Source of the DNA: an uncultured Oscillospiraceae bacterium
GTDB lineage: Bacteria > Bacillota_A > Clostridia > Oscillospirales > Oscillospiraceae
Direction of reading: 5' to 3'
Assembly: GCA_900757695.1 (NCBI GenBank)
Contig: CAAEOU010000315.1
Location: 1 to 5,801 of the forward strand
DNA length: 5,801 bases
The first letter of the stretch is position 1. Every line of letters starts with the position of its first letter. Below, one piece after another: positions 1 to 5,451 of the stretch. Made by a program: the position numbers and the translations under genes. A model generated the notes under the pieces. It ran no database searches, was not told where the DNA came from, and saw only the letters and a program-made list of their open reading frames with translations.

Positions 1-1145
1 TCAGAGGCCGTGGGTGCCATGATCTTTCCGTCAAAATACTTATGGTCCATGGCAATGGTACGGTTCACCAGATTGCCCAGAATATTGGCCAGATCAGAGT
101 TGGTGCGCTCGATCATCAGTTCATAGGTAAATACGCCGTCATTGGCAAAAGGCATCTCATGGAGCATATAATATCGAACCGCATCCACGCCGAACTGCTC
201 TACCAGATCATCCGCATAGATCACATTGCCCGTGGACTTGGACATCTTGCCGCTGTTCACCAGCAGCCACGGATGACCAAATACCTGCTTGGGCAGAGGC
301 TCTCCCAGTGCCATCAGGAAGATGGGCCAGTAAATGGTATGGAACCGGATAATATCCTTGCCGATCAGATGTACGTCCGCAGGCCAATACTTTTTATAGT
401 GCTCGTCCGAATTGCCATCGGGATCATAGCCGCAGAAAGTGATATAGTTGGTCAGTGCATCCAGCCAGACATAGACCACATGACCGGGGTCAAAGTCCAC
501 AGGAATGCCCCAGCTGAAGGAGGTGCGGGAGACGCACAAATCCTGCAGGCCGGGCTTTAAGAAGTTGTTGACCATCTCATTTTTCCGGCTCTCCGGCTGA
601 ATGAATTCGGGATGCTCATTGATATAATCCATCAGGCGGTCTGCGTATTTGCTCATACGGAAGAAGTATGCCTCTTCCTCTGCGTCCACGCACTCCCGTC
701 CGCAGTCCGGGCACTTGCCGTCCACCAGCTGACTCTCCGTCCAGAAGGATTCGCAGGGCGTACAGTACTTGCCTACATACTTGCCCTTGTAAATGTCCCC
801 CTGCTCGTAGAGACGCTTGAAGATCTTCTGCACCTTTTCCACATGCTCAGGATCTGTGGTGCGGATAAACTTGTCGTAGGAAGTGTTCATCAGATCCCAG
901 ATGCGATGGATCTCACCGGATACGTTATCCACATGTTGCTGCGGGGTAATCCCGGCCGCCTCTGCCTTCTGCTGGATCTTCTGACCATGCTCATCGGTAC
1001 CGGTCTGAAAATAGACGTCATAGCCGGTCATTCTTTTATAGCGTGCAATGGCATCTGCCAGTACGATCTCATAGGTGTTGCCGATATGAGGCTTGGCAGA
1101 GGTATAGGCAATGGCAGTGGATATATAATAAGGCTTCTTTTCCAC
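1..1145 (-). CDS. metG: Methionyl-tRNA synthetase, N-terminal part (3' end outside window)
   Basis: This class I aminoacyl-tRNA synthetase charges tRNA-Met with methionine in the cytoplasm, for both initiation and elongation. The 381 visible codons cover the Rossmann catalytic core. The HIGH-box appears as PHIGN at residues 19-23. TGTDEHG lies at 48-54. A zinc knuckle has Cys128, Cys131, Cys145 and Cys148, and the KMSKS loop is intact at 300-304 (GKMSKSTGN). The anticodon-binding helical domain begins near residue 345 and runs off the left edge, so any C-terminal tRNA-binding domain cannot be judged. The start is GTG: an AGGAGG lies 8 nt upstream, and the frame meets a stop further upstream with no ATG between. 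The gene has its own promoter and a leader of about 35 nt. An upstream membrane-protein gene on the same strand ends 66 nt away. Identification is very secure. Confidence 0.97.
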   Translation of the reverse strand, partial: MEKKPYYISTAIAYTSAKPHIGNTYEIVLADAIARYKRMTGYDVYFQTGTDEHGQKIQQKAEAAGITPQQHVDNVSGEIHRIWDLMNTSYDKFIRTTDPEHVEKVQKIFKRLYEQGDIYKGKYVGKYCTPCESFWTESQLVDGKCPDCGRECVDAEEEAYFFRMSKYADRLMDYINEHPEFIQPESRKNEMVNNFLKPGLQDLCVSRTSFSWGIPVDFDPGHVVYVWLDALTNYITFCGYDPDGNSDEHYKKYWPADVHLIGKDIIRFHTIYWPIFLMALGEPLPKQVFGHPWLLVNSGKMSKSTGNVIYADDLVEQFGVDAVRYYMLHEMPFANDGVFTYELMIERTNSDLANILGNLVNRTIAMDHKYFDGKIMAPTAS

Positions 1146-1153
1146 AGGAAGTC

Positions 1154-1159
1154 CCTCCT
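1154..1159 (-). promoter_or_regulatory. Ribosome binding site deciding the GTG start of metG
   Basis: On the minus strand this reads AGGAGG, a full match to the anti-Shine-Dalgarno, 8 nt before GTG. No ATG is available in frame between the upstream stop and the conserved YYIST start of MetRS, so this site settles the GTG start. Confidence 0.85.
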
Positions 1160-1186
1160 CTATAGAATGTATATTTACTAAAGGTT

Positions 1187-1215
1187 ATCATACCCAATTA
1201 CCTGCCGTAAATCAA
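1187..1215 (-). promoter_or_regulatory. Sigma-A type promoter for metG
   Basis: The minus strand carries TTGATT (1215-1210), a 17-nt spacer and TATGAT (1192-1187), matching 4 of 6 and 5 of 6 consensus positions. The -35 box overlaps the TGA stop of the upstream membrane-protein gene. Transcription would start near 1180, giving a leader of about 35 nt. That is too short for a T-box or other aminoacid-sensing leader of the kind often found on Firmicutes synthetase genes. The call rests on box match and spacing only. Confidence 0.65.
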
Positions 1216-1649
1216 GCCTTTTTTCGATCATATACCGGCCACAGCCGCCGGCACGGCTCCGGCTTGTCTCCAAACATTTTCCAGCGCAGCAGCCGATGCA
1301 GCTCCAGGGCCATCCACGAAACGATGATCCAAAGGAAAAAGTAGCTCATGCATACCTGCCCCAGGAAATTATAAGGCATGGCGCTGTAGTCCCACACATG
1401 AAGCTTTAACGCATCGTTGATGATCAGTCCGCTAATCAGCTCCGTAGCTGTCACGGCACAGGCCCCCAGCACCGCCTGCATCAGCTCCGGCACGCTGGGC
1501 AGCAGCCGGGGAATCAGCCCGATCAGCAAAAAGCAGATACCGCCCACGAGAAACATGCTTCCGTGGCTCCACCTCCGCCATAGAAGCTCCAACCCCACAT
1601 AGATCATGCCGCCCAGATATCCGGTCACAGCGTATTTCCATACCTTCAT
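1212..1649 (-). CDS. Small four-helix membrane protein, 'putative ABC transporter permease' (PF06541/CmpB-like) family
   Basis: This is a 145-residue integral membrane protein. Hydrophobic segments lie at about 7-25, 31-49, 56-77 and 96-118, followed by a basic C-terminal tail (about 119-145). The sequence resembles the clostridial family annotated 'putative ABC transporter permease' (PF06541). Supporting features are a Glu in the third helix (E70) followed by SGLI, then a WDYSAMPYN motif at 86-94 leading into GQVC and an aromatic-rich fourth helix. Despite the family name, no ATPase or binding-protein partner is nearby, and a transport role is not established, so the function is unknown. The ATG is preceded by AGGTGA with 4 nt spacing. 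metG lies 66 nt downstream on the same strand, with its own promoter. The upstream region is shared divergently with the tRNA promoter. Family assignment is from motif memory, not a search. Confidence 0.8.
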   Translation of the reverse strand: MKVWKYAVTGYLGGMIYVGLELLWRRWSHGSMFLVGGICFLLIGLIPRLLPSVPELMQAVLGACAVTATELISGLIINDALKLHVWDYSAMPYNFLGQVCMSYFFLWIIVSWMALELHRLLRWKMFGDKPEPCRRLWPVYDRKKA

Positions 1650-1687
1650 ATTATCACCTGGTATAGTATGTGGAGGAAGTGGGCAAA

Positions 1688-1716
1688 TTCATACGGGAAA
1701 TCGAAAAAAATCTCAT
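1688..1716 (-). promoter_or_regulatory. Weak candidate promoter for the small membrane protein gene
   Basis: The minus strand has ATGAGA (1716-1711), a 17-nt T-rich spacer and TATGAA (1693-1688), each box matching 4 of 6 consensus positions. It would give a leader of about 35 nt. It sits within the divergent region next to the strong tRNA promoter. No better pair is visible between 1650 and 1781 on this strand, but the match is weak and could be chance. Confidence 0.3.
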
Positions 1717-1723
1717 TTTTCTC

Positions 1724-1752
1724 TTGACAAACCGTCCTTCTTTCTATATAAT
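1724..1752 (+). promoter_or_regulatory. Perfect consensus sigma-A promoter for the tRNA-Met/tRNA-Glu unit
   Basis: TTGACA (1724-1729), a 17-nt spacer and TATAAT (1747-1752) match the housekeeping consensus at all 12 positions. The expected start is near 1759. There the short leader opens with a small GCCCT/AGGGC hairpin (1760-1773) before tRNA-Met at 1782. Promoters this strong are typical of stable RNA genes. Confidence 0.93.
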
Positions 1753-1781
1753 AGGCCTTGCCCTTTTGAGGGCGGCTCTAT

Positions 1782-1857
1782 GGCGGCATAGCTCAGTTGG
1801 TAGAGCATTCGGTTCATACCCGGAGTGTCACTGGTTCGAGTCCAGTTGCCGCTACCA
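1782..1857 (+). tRNA. Elongator tRNA-Met (anticodon CAT)
   Basis: The 76-nt cloverleaf folds cleanly. The acceptor is GGCGGCA with TGCCGCT (G1-U72 wobble), discriminator A and an encoded CCA (1855-1857). The D arm contains AGTTGGTA. The anticodon stem is TTCGG/CCGGA around the loop TTCATAC, with CAT at 1815-1817. The variable loop has 5 nt and the T arm is ACTGG-TTCGAGT-CCAGT. It is not the initiator, which would have three G-C pairs next to the anticodon loop and a 1-72 mismatch. The loop is also unlike the CTCATAA type of lysidine-modified tRNA-Ile2, so the elongator call is favoured. The consensus promoter lies 29 nt upstream, and the gene's product is a substrate of the MetRS encoded about 640 bp away on the other strand. 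Confidence 0.95.
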
Positions 1858-1859
1858 AC

Positions 1860-1890
1860 AAGGCGGACTTTGCTTCCGCCTTTTTCTTTT
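1860..1890 (+). terminator. Intrinsic-terminator-like hairpin between the two tRNA genes
   Basis: An 8-bp stem AAGGCGGA (1860-1867) / TCCGCCTT (1875-1882), with a 7-nt loop, runs straight into TTTTTCTTTT. It begins 2 nt after the tRNA-Met CCA. By form it is a factor-independent terminator. The tRNA-Glu gene lies only 24 nt beyond the T-run with no convincing promoter in between, so it may act partially or serve in 3'-end processing. Confidence 0.75.
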
Positions 1891-1913
1891 CTGGTGTTTT
1901 TTGCATCAGCGTT

Positions 1914-1988
1914 GGCCCCGTGGTCAAGAGGTTAAGACACGGCCCTTTCACGGCTGTAACACGAGTTCGATTCTCGTCGGGGTCACCA
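1914..1988 (+). tRNA. tRNA-Glu (anticodon TTC)
   Basis: The 75-nt cloverleaf has acceptor GGCCCCG with CGGGGTC (one G-U pair), discriminator A and an encoded CCA (1986-1988). The anticodon stem is CGGCC/GGCTG around the loop CTTTCAC, with TTC at 1947-1949. The T arm is CGAGT-TCGATTC-type with a matching 3' strand. It reads both GAA and GAG through wobble at U34. No convincing promoter is seen between the hairpin after tRNA-Met and this gene, so it is probably co-transcribed from the promoter at 1724-1752. A strong terminator begins 2 nt after the CCA. Confidence 0.96.
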
Positions 1989-1989
1989 G

Positions 1990-2016
1990 AAAAAGCACGC
2001 TTCGGCGTGCTTTTTT
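1990..2016 (+). terminator. UUCG-loop intrinsic terminator of the tRNA unit
   Basis: A perfect GCACGC/GCGTGC stem is closed by a stable C(UUCG)G tetraloop (loop 2001-2004). It is flanked by five As (1990-1994) and six Ts (2011-2016) that extend the pairing. The symmetry means it could also stop transcription arriving on the minus strand. Confidence 0.93.
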
Positions 2017-2134
2017 CCATGATATTTGCCTTTTTCTCAGACATCATCCAATTTCAGCAGGAGGGCGGCCCCATGTAGCGTTCAACTGATCCAATATACA
2101 CTTCGACTTTTCACCCCACAATGGAGGTTTTTCT
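2017..2134 (+). other. prfC leader region with an SD-ATG-TAG start-stop element
   Basis: This 118-nt stretch separates the tRNA terminator from prfC. No good sigma-A promoter pair is visible, although prfC needs one unless it relies on readthrough. It contains a strong Shine-Dalgarno (AGGAGGG, 2059-2065), a 7-nt spacer and ATG (2073-2075) followed at once by TAG (2076-2078): a complete initiation site for a one-codon ORF, 62 nt before the prfC start and not in its frame. A 7-bp direct repeat ATCCAAT (2046-2052 and 2089-2095) flanks it. The elements are seen directly; any regulatory role is inference. Confidence 0.4.
2122..2127 (+). promoter_or_regulatory. Ribosome binding site of prfC
   Basis: TGGAGG lies 7 nt before the ATG at 2135. 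This supports that start, which also places the protein's first conserved residues (EIQRRRTFAIISHPD) where release factor 3 proteins normally begin. Confidence 0.8.
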
Positions 2135-3721
2135 ATGACACTACAAGAAGAAATTCAGCGCCGCCGCACCTTTGCCATCATCTCGCACCCGGACGCCGGT
2201 AAAACCACGCTGACGGAAAAGTTCCTGCTCTATGGAGGCGCCATTGCGCAGGCCGGTGTGGTCAAGGGCAAGAAGAACAGCCGTGCCGCCGTATCCGACT
2301 GGATGGAGATCGAAAAGCAGCGCGGTATTTCCGTTACGTCCTCTGTGCTTCAGTTTGGCTATAACGGCTACTGCATCAACATTCTCGACACCCCGGGCCA
2401 TCAGGACTTTTCCGAGGACACCTATCGTACCCTGATGGCAGCGGACTCTGCCGTCATGGTCATCGATGCTGCCAAGGGCGTAGAGCCCCAGACCCGGAAG
2501 CTCTTCAAGGTCTGCACCCTGCGTCATATCCCCATCTTTACCTTTATCAACAAAATGGACCGGGACGCCCGGGATCCCTTTGAGCTCTGCGAGCAGATTG
2601 AGCAGGAGCTGGGCATTGAGACCTGCCCCATCAACTGGCCCATCGGCTCCGGCAAGGAATTTCAGGGCGTCTATGACCGTCCCAATGGCCGGATCCTTCG
2701 GTTCACCGACACCTCCTTTAAGAGCCGCTCCGCCGCGGAAGAGCTGGAACTCAGCGATCCCAGAATGGGGGAGATCATCGGTGAGGACAAATGGCATCAG
2801 CTTCAGGAGGAAGTAGATCTGCTGGGCGCCGGTGCAGAGTTTGATCTGGAACGAGTGCGTGCCGGCGAGCAGAGCCCCGTGTTCTTTGGCTCCGCTCTGA
2901 CTACCTTCGGTGTAGAGCCCTTTTTGAACGAGTTCCTCAATATGACCACGCCGCCGCTGCCCCGGAAGGCAGGCGATGTGGAGATTGATCCGTTCTCCCC
3001 AGATTTCTCCGCCTTTATCTTCAAGATTCAGGCCAATATGAACAAGGCACATCGAGATCGCATCGCCTTTATGCGGATCACTTCCGGCAAGTTTACCCGG
3101 GACATGGAGGTTTACCATGTGCAGGGCGGGAAAAAGCAGCGGCTCTCCCAGCCCCAGCAGCTCATGGCTCAGGATCGCGAGATCGTAGAGGAAGCCTACG
3201 CCGGCGATATCATCGGTGTCTTCGATCCCGGTATCTATTCCATCGGCGACACCCTCTGCAAGCCCGGCAAGAAGTTCAAGTTTGAAGGCATCCCCACCTT
3301 CGCACCGGAGCATTTTACCCGGGTCAGCCCCAAGGATACCATGAAGCGCAAGCAGTTCATCAAGGGCACCGAGCAGATTGCCCAGGAAGGCGCTATCCAG
3401 ATCTTCAAGGTTCCCAACACCGGTATGGAAGAGGTCATCGTGGGTGTTGTCGGCACCCTGCAGTTTGACGTATTCCAGTACCGTATGAAGAATGAATACG
3501 GCGTAGACCTTCGGATGTACAACCTGCCCTATCAGTTCCTGCGTTTTATCGAGGAATGCCCCTGTGAGCCCAAGGATCTGATGCTCTCCTCCGATGCAGA
3601 ACTGCTCGAGGACTACAGAGGCCGGAGTCTGCTGGTATTCTCCAGCTACTGGTCCATTGATTTCAATCTGAAAAAGAACCCCGGTCTGGTACTCAGCGAA
3701 ACCAGAAGCGCCGAGGAATAA
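2135..3721 (+). CDS. prfC: Peptide chain release factor 3 (RF3), translational GTPase
   Basis: RF3 is a cytoplasmic GTPase that binds the ribosome after peptide release and promotes dissociation of RF1/RF2. It also increases drop-off of short peptidyl-tRNAs and has been linked to post-peptidyl-transfer quality control. The protein has 528 residues, about the size of E. coli RF3. The G domain shows G1 HPDAGKTT (18-25), G2 with GISVTSS (64-70), G3 DTPGH (85-89), G4 NKMD (139-142) and G5 GSA (252-254). The RF3-specific NWPIGSG stretch (167-173) and FINKMDRDARDP help separate it from EF-G and TetM-like proteins. EF-Tu-like domain 2 and the RF3 C-terminal domain follow and appear intact. The gene is apparently monocistronic: a tRNA terminator lies upstream and a strong hairpin lies just after the TAA. 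Apart from CTA at codon 3, the gene virtually avoids TTA, CTA and TCA codons, which leaves a long spurious open frame on the opposite strand. Confidence 0.97.
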   Translation: MTLQEEIQRRRTFAIISHPDAGKTTLTEKFLLYGGAIAQAGVVKGKKNSRAAVSDWMEIEKQRGISVTSSVLQFGYNGYCINILDTPGHQDFSEDTYRTLMAADSAVMVIDAAKGVEPQTRKLFKVCTLRHIPIFTFINKMDRDARDPFELCEQIEQELGIETCPINWPIGSGKEFQGVYDRPNGRILRFTDTSFKSRSAAEELELSDPRMGEIIGEDKWHQLQEEVDLLGAGAEFDLERVRAGEQSPVFFGSALTTFGVEPFLNEFLNMTTPPLPRKAGDVEIDPFSPDFSAFIFKIQANMNKAHRDRIAFMRITSGKFTRDMEVYHVQGGKKQRLSQPQQLMAQDREIVEEAYAGDIIGVFDPGIYSIGDTLCKPGKKFKFEGIPTFAPEHFTRVSPKDTMKRKQFIKGTEQIAQEGAIQIFKVPNTGMEEVIVGVVGTLQFDVFQYRMKNEYGVDLRMYNLPYQFLRFIEECPCEPKDLMLSSDAELLEDYRGRSLLVFSSYWSIDFNLKKNPGLVLSETRSAEE

Positions 3722-3730
3722 TTGGCAGCA

Positions 3731-3774
3731 ATGCGGTGTGCAGCTTAATCGAGCAGCACACCGCATTTTTATTT
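3731..3774 (+). terminator. Intrinsic terminator of prfC in the convergent gap
   Basis: An uninterrupted 11-bp stem ATGCGGTGTGC (3731-3741) / GCACACCGCAT (3756-3766) carries an inner GCT/AGC extension and a 6-nt loop. It is followed by TTTTTATTT. The T-run overlaps the stop codon (3769-3771) of the convergent methyltransferase gene. On the minus strand the hairpin is not followed by a T-run, so efficient termination is expected only for prfC. Confidence 0.92.
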
Positions 3775-4590
3775 CCGCAGCTCCCAGAACGCAACTGCGC
3801 TGGCCGCTGCCACATTGAGGGAATCCACACCGTGATACATGGGGATCATCACCGTGTAATCGCAGCCTGCAATGGCAGCCGGAGACAATCCGTCCCCTTC
3901 CGTCCCCAAAAAGATCGCCAGCTTTTCCTGCTTTTTCAGTTCCGGCGCTGTGATTGGCACTGCCCGACTGTCCAGCGCCATGGCCGCCGTGGAGAAGCCC
4001 ATGGTTTTCAGCCGCCGCAGTCCCGCTTCCGGCCACTGCGCACCGTTTTCCGCCAATCTCGCCCAAGGTATCTGAAACACCGTTCCCATGCTGACCCGGA
4101 CCGCCCGCCGGTGCAGAGGATCACAGCAATTGGGGCTCAGCAGCACCGCATCCATGCCCAGCGCTGCCGCACTGCGGAAGATCGCCCCTACATTGGTGGG
4201 ATCTACGATTCCCTCCAGCACCGCCACCCGACTGGCCGTCCGGCAAATCTCCTCCGGCTGCATTTCCGCCGGTCTGCGCATGGCGCACAAGATCCCACGG
4301 CTCAGCTGGTAGCCGGTAAGCGCTGCCAGCAGCTCCCGATCCGCCGTATACACCGGCACATCGCCGCATCGTTCCAGCAGATCCTCCATGCTCGAAATTT
4401 TCTGCCGCTCCATCAGCATGGATACCGGTGTATAACCGGCATCCAGCCCATGCTCAATGACCTTTCGGCTTTCCGCAATAAACATTGCCGCTTCCGGGTT
4501 TCGCTTTGCCCGAAGCTGTGCCTCTGTCAGACGTGCATAGGAGCTCAGCTCCGGAGCCGCCAGATCTGTGATCTCAATCATTTGTGCCAT
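3769..4590 (-). CDS. TrmH/SpoU-family RNA 2'-O-methyltransferase
   Basis: SPOUT-class enzymes of this family transfer a methyl group from S-adenosylmethionine to a ribose 2'-OH in tRNA or rRNA. The protein has 273 residues. An N-terminal substrate-binding part (about 1-110) includes the region AKRNPEAAMFIAESRKV, typical of the RNA 2'-O ribose methyltransferase substrate-binding domain. The catalytic knotted domain (about 120-270) has all three motifs: motif 1 DPTNVGAIFRSAAALG (130-145, with the N and R of NxGxxxR), motif 2 LGTEGDGLS (228-236) and motif 3 IPMYHGVDSLNVAAA (249-263). The RNA target cannot be told from sequence; 23S rRNA or tRNA are both possible. The start is fixed by AGGAGG 5 nt before the ATG. 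It lies 12 nt downstream of the HAD gene and is most likely the last gene of that operon. It faces prfC convergently. Confidence 0.93.
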   Translation of the reverse strand: MAQMIEITDLAAPELSSYARLTEAQLRAKRNPEAAMFIAESRKVIEHGLDAGYTPVSMLMERQKISSMEDLLERCGDVPVYTADRELLAALTGYQLSRGILCAMRRPAEMQPEEICRTASRVAVLEGIVDPTNVGAIFRSAAALGMDAVLLSPNCCDPLHRRAVRVSMGTVFQIPWARLAENGAQWPEAGLRRLKTMGFSTAAMALDSRAVPITAPELKKQEKLAIFLGTEGDGLSPAAIAGCDYTVMIPMYHGVDSLNVAAASAVAFWELRK

Positions 4591-4595
4591 TGCTG

Positions 4596-4601
4596 CCTCC
4601 T
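4596..4601 (-). promoter_or_regulatory. Ribosome binding site of the TrmH-family gene
   Basis: The minus strand reads AGGAGG, lying within the 12-nt gap between the HAD gene stop and the methyltransferase ATG, 5 nt from that ATG. An alternative Met at codon 4 would be 14 nt away, so the first ATG is preferred. Confidence 0.8.
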
Positions 4602-4602
4602 G

Positions 4603-5451
4603 TTATTCGGCGCAGATGCCAAAACACTTTTTCAGTGCCTGCGCCACTCCATCCTCCAAATAGTGAGCCGTTACCACATCTGCCGCCCGCAGACAGGCGG
4701 GGCTGCTGTTGGCCACTGCGATACCGGTTCCCGCCCACAAAAGCATATCAGCGTCATTGTCCGCATTGCCAAAGGCGCAGACCCTCTCCTGTGGGATACC
4801 TAAATAATCCGCAAGAAACGCAAGGGCTCTGTGCTTTCCGCATTGGATATCCGAGATCTCCACCAGCCGCGGCACCGAGGTGGTCACATAGATGCCATCT
4901 ACCGCAGCAAGCTTTTTCATTATGCGTTCCTTGACAGCCACGCTGCCCACTACCAGAGCCAGACTGTCCAGCTCTGTCGGATGCAGGCGAATAAACGACA
5001 GGATATCCGGTACCGGGCGGCGGGATGCCTTTACATACTGCACCGTGGCTGCATCCGTCATATATCTTGACGGATCATCCACATAATCCCTCTGGGCATA
5101 GGCTTTTCCATCTACAAACGCCTCGTAGGTAAGATTTTCTCCCTCCGCCAATGTCAGAACATGTGCCGCTGCTTCAGGCGTCAACTGATACCGGGTGAGC
5201 GTTTCTCCGGTAAGCAAATCATATACCGCAGCGCCGTTGCTGCAAATGGCATAGCGCACACCGGTAAATCCGAGCACTTCCTCCGGCACCGTTTCAAAGG
5301 CTCTGCCGGTTGCAGCCGCAATGACAACGCCCTGTTTCACCGCCGCCGCCAAAGCGGCCCGGTTGCCCTGAGACAATCTCGAGTCCTGATTCAACAGTGT
5401 TTCATCCAGATCCAGCGCCATGAGCTGCGGTGTGGGGAGCTTCTTCACCAT
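4603..5451 (-). CDS. Cof-type HAD-IIB family hydrolase (sugar or nucleotide phosphatase-like)
   Basis: HAD-IIB (Cof/YidA-like) enzymes are cytoplasmic Mg2+-dependent phosphatases acting on small phosphorylated metabolites, often sugar phosphates or flavin precursors. The substrate here cannot be predicted. The protein has 282 residues, normal for the family. Motif I is DLDETLL with nucleophile D14 and general acid D16. Motif II is ATGR with T48, and SNGA lies at 71-74. The alpha/beta cap spans about 84-190. Motif III Lys is K206 (CGKHRAL). Motif IV reads GNADNDADML (228-237), where the usual GD is GN (N229); D233 of the ND pair is retained. The ATG lies inside the end of the upstream CoA-transferase gene (7-nt overlap) and has no clear Shine-Dalgarno, so translation is probably coupled. 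A later start at Met11 (MALDLDE) would keep all motifs but also lacks a good binding site. The methyltransferase gene follows 12 nt downstream. Confidence 0.92.
   Translation of the reverse strand: MVKKLPTPQLMALDLDETLLNQDSRLSQGNRAALAAAVKQGVVIAAATGRAFETVPEEVLGFTGVRYAICSNGAAVYDLLTGETLTRYQLTPEAAAHVLTLAEGENLTYEAFVDGKAYAQRDYVDDPSRYMTDAATVQYVKASRRPVPDILSFIRLHPTELDSLALVVGSVAVKERIMKKLAAVDGIYVTTSVPRLVEISDIQCGKHRALAFLADYLGIPQERVCAFGNADNDADMLLWAGTGIAVANSSPACLRAADVVTAHYLEDGVAQALKKCFGICAE

Noticed and set aside
42..1181. Plus-strand ORFs of 172 and 189 codons opposite metG
   Set aside because: MetRS motifs on the other strand explain the coding signal; these frames have no ribosome binding site or domain.
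1146..1186. Possible T-box or SAM riboswitch in front of metG
   Set aside because: Only about 35 nt lie between the predicted transcription start and GTG, with no T-box sequence or terminator/antiterminator pair.
1782..1857. tRNA-Met as initiator tRNA or as lysidine-modified tRNA-Ile2
   Set aside because: It lacks the three G-C pairs of the initiator anticodon stem, and its TTCATAC loop fits elongator tRNA-Met better than the CTCATAA loop of tRNA-Ile2.
1814..2047. Minus-strand 77-codon ORF with segments like NRTRVTAVKG and ATGLEPVTLRV
   Set aside because: It is the antisense translation of the two tRNA genes. Such 'GLEPVTLRV' and 'NRTRV' peptides are well-known spurious database proteins.
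1670..2089. Plus-strand ORFs of 139 and 93 codons across the tRNA region
   Set aside because: They run through both tRNA genes, their promoter or leader, and their terminators; translation there is not credible and no domain is visible.
2093..2100. AATATACA as a -10 box for prfC
   Set aside because: No -35-like hexamer occurs 16 to 18 nt upstream (the sequence there is around CATGTA), so it was not called as a promoter.
2141..4066. 641-codon open frame on the minus strand, antisense to prfC
   Set aside because: It is in codon register with prfC and stays open only because prfC lacks TTA, CTA and TCA codons after codon 3. The predicted protein is low-complexity and shows no family.
3736..4803. 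355-codon plus-strand ORF opposite the methyltransferase and HAD genes
   Set aside because: It is antisense to two well-supported genes, rich in His, Arg and Cys as expected for a shadow frame, and has no recognisable domain.
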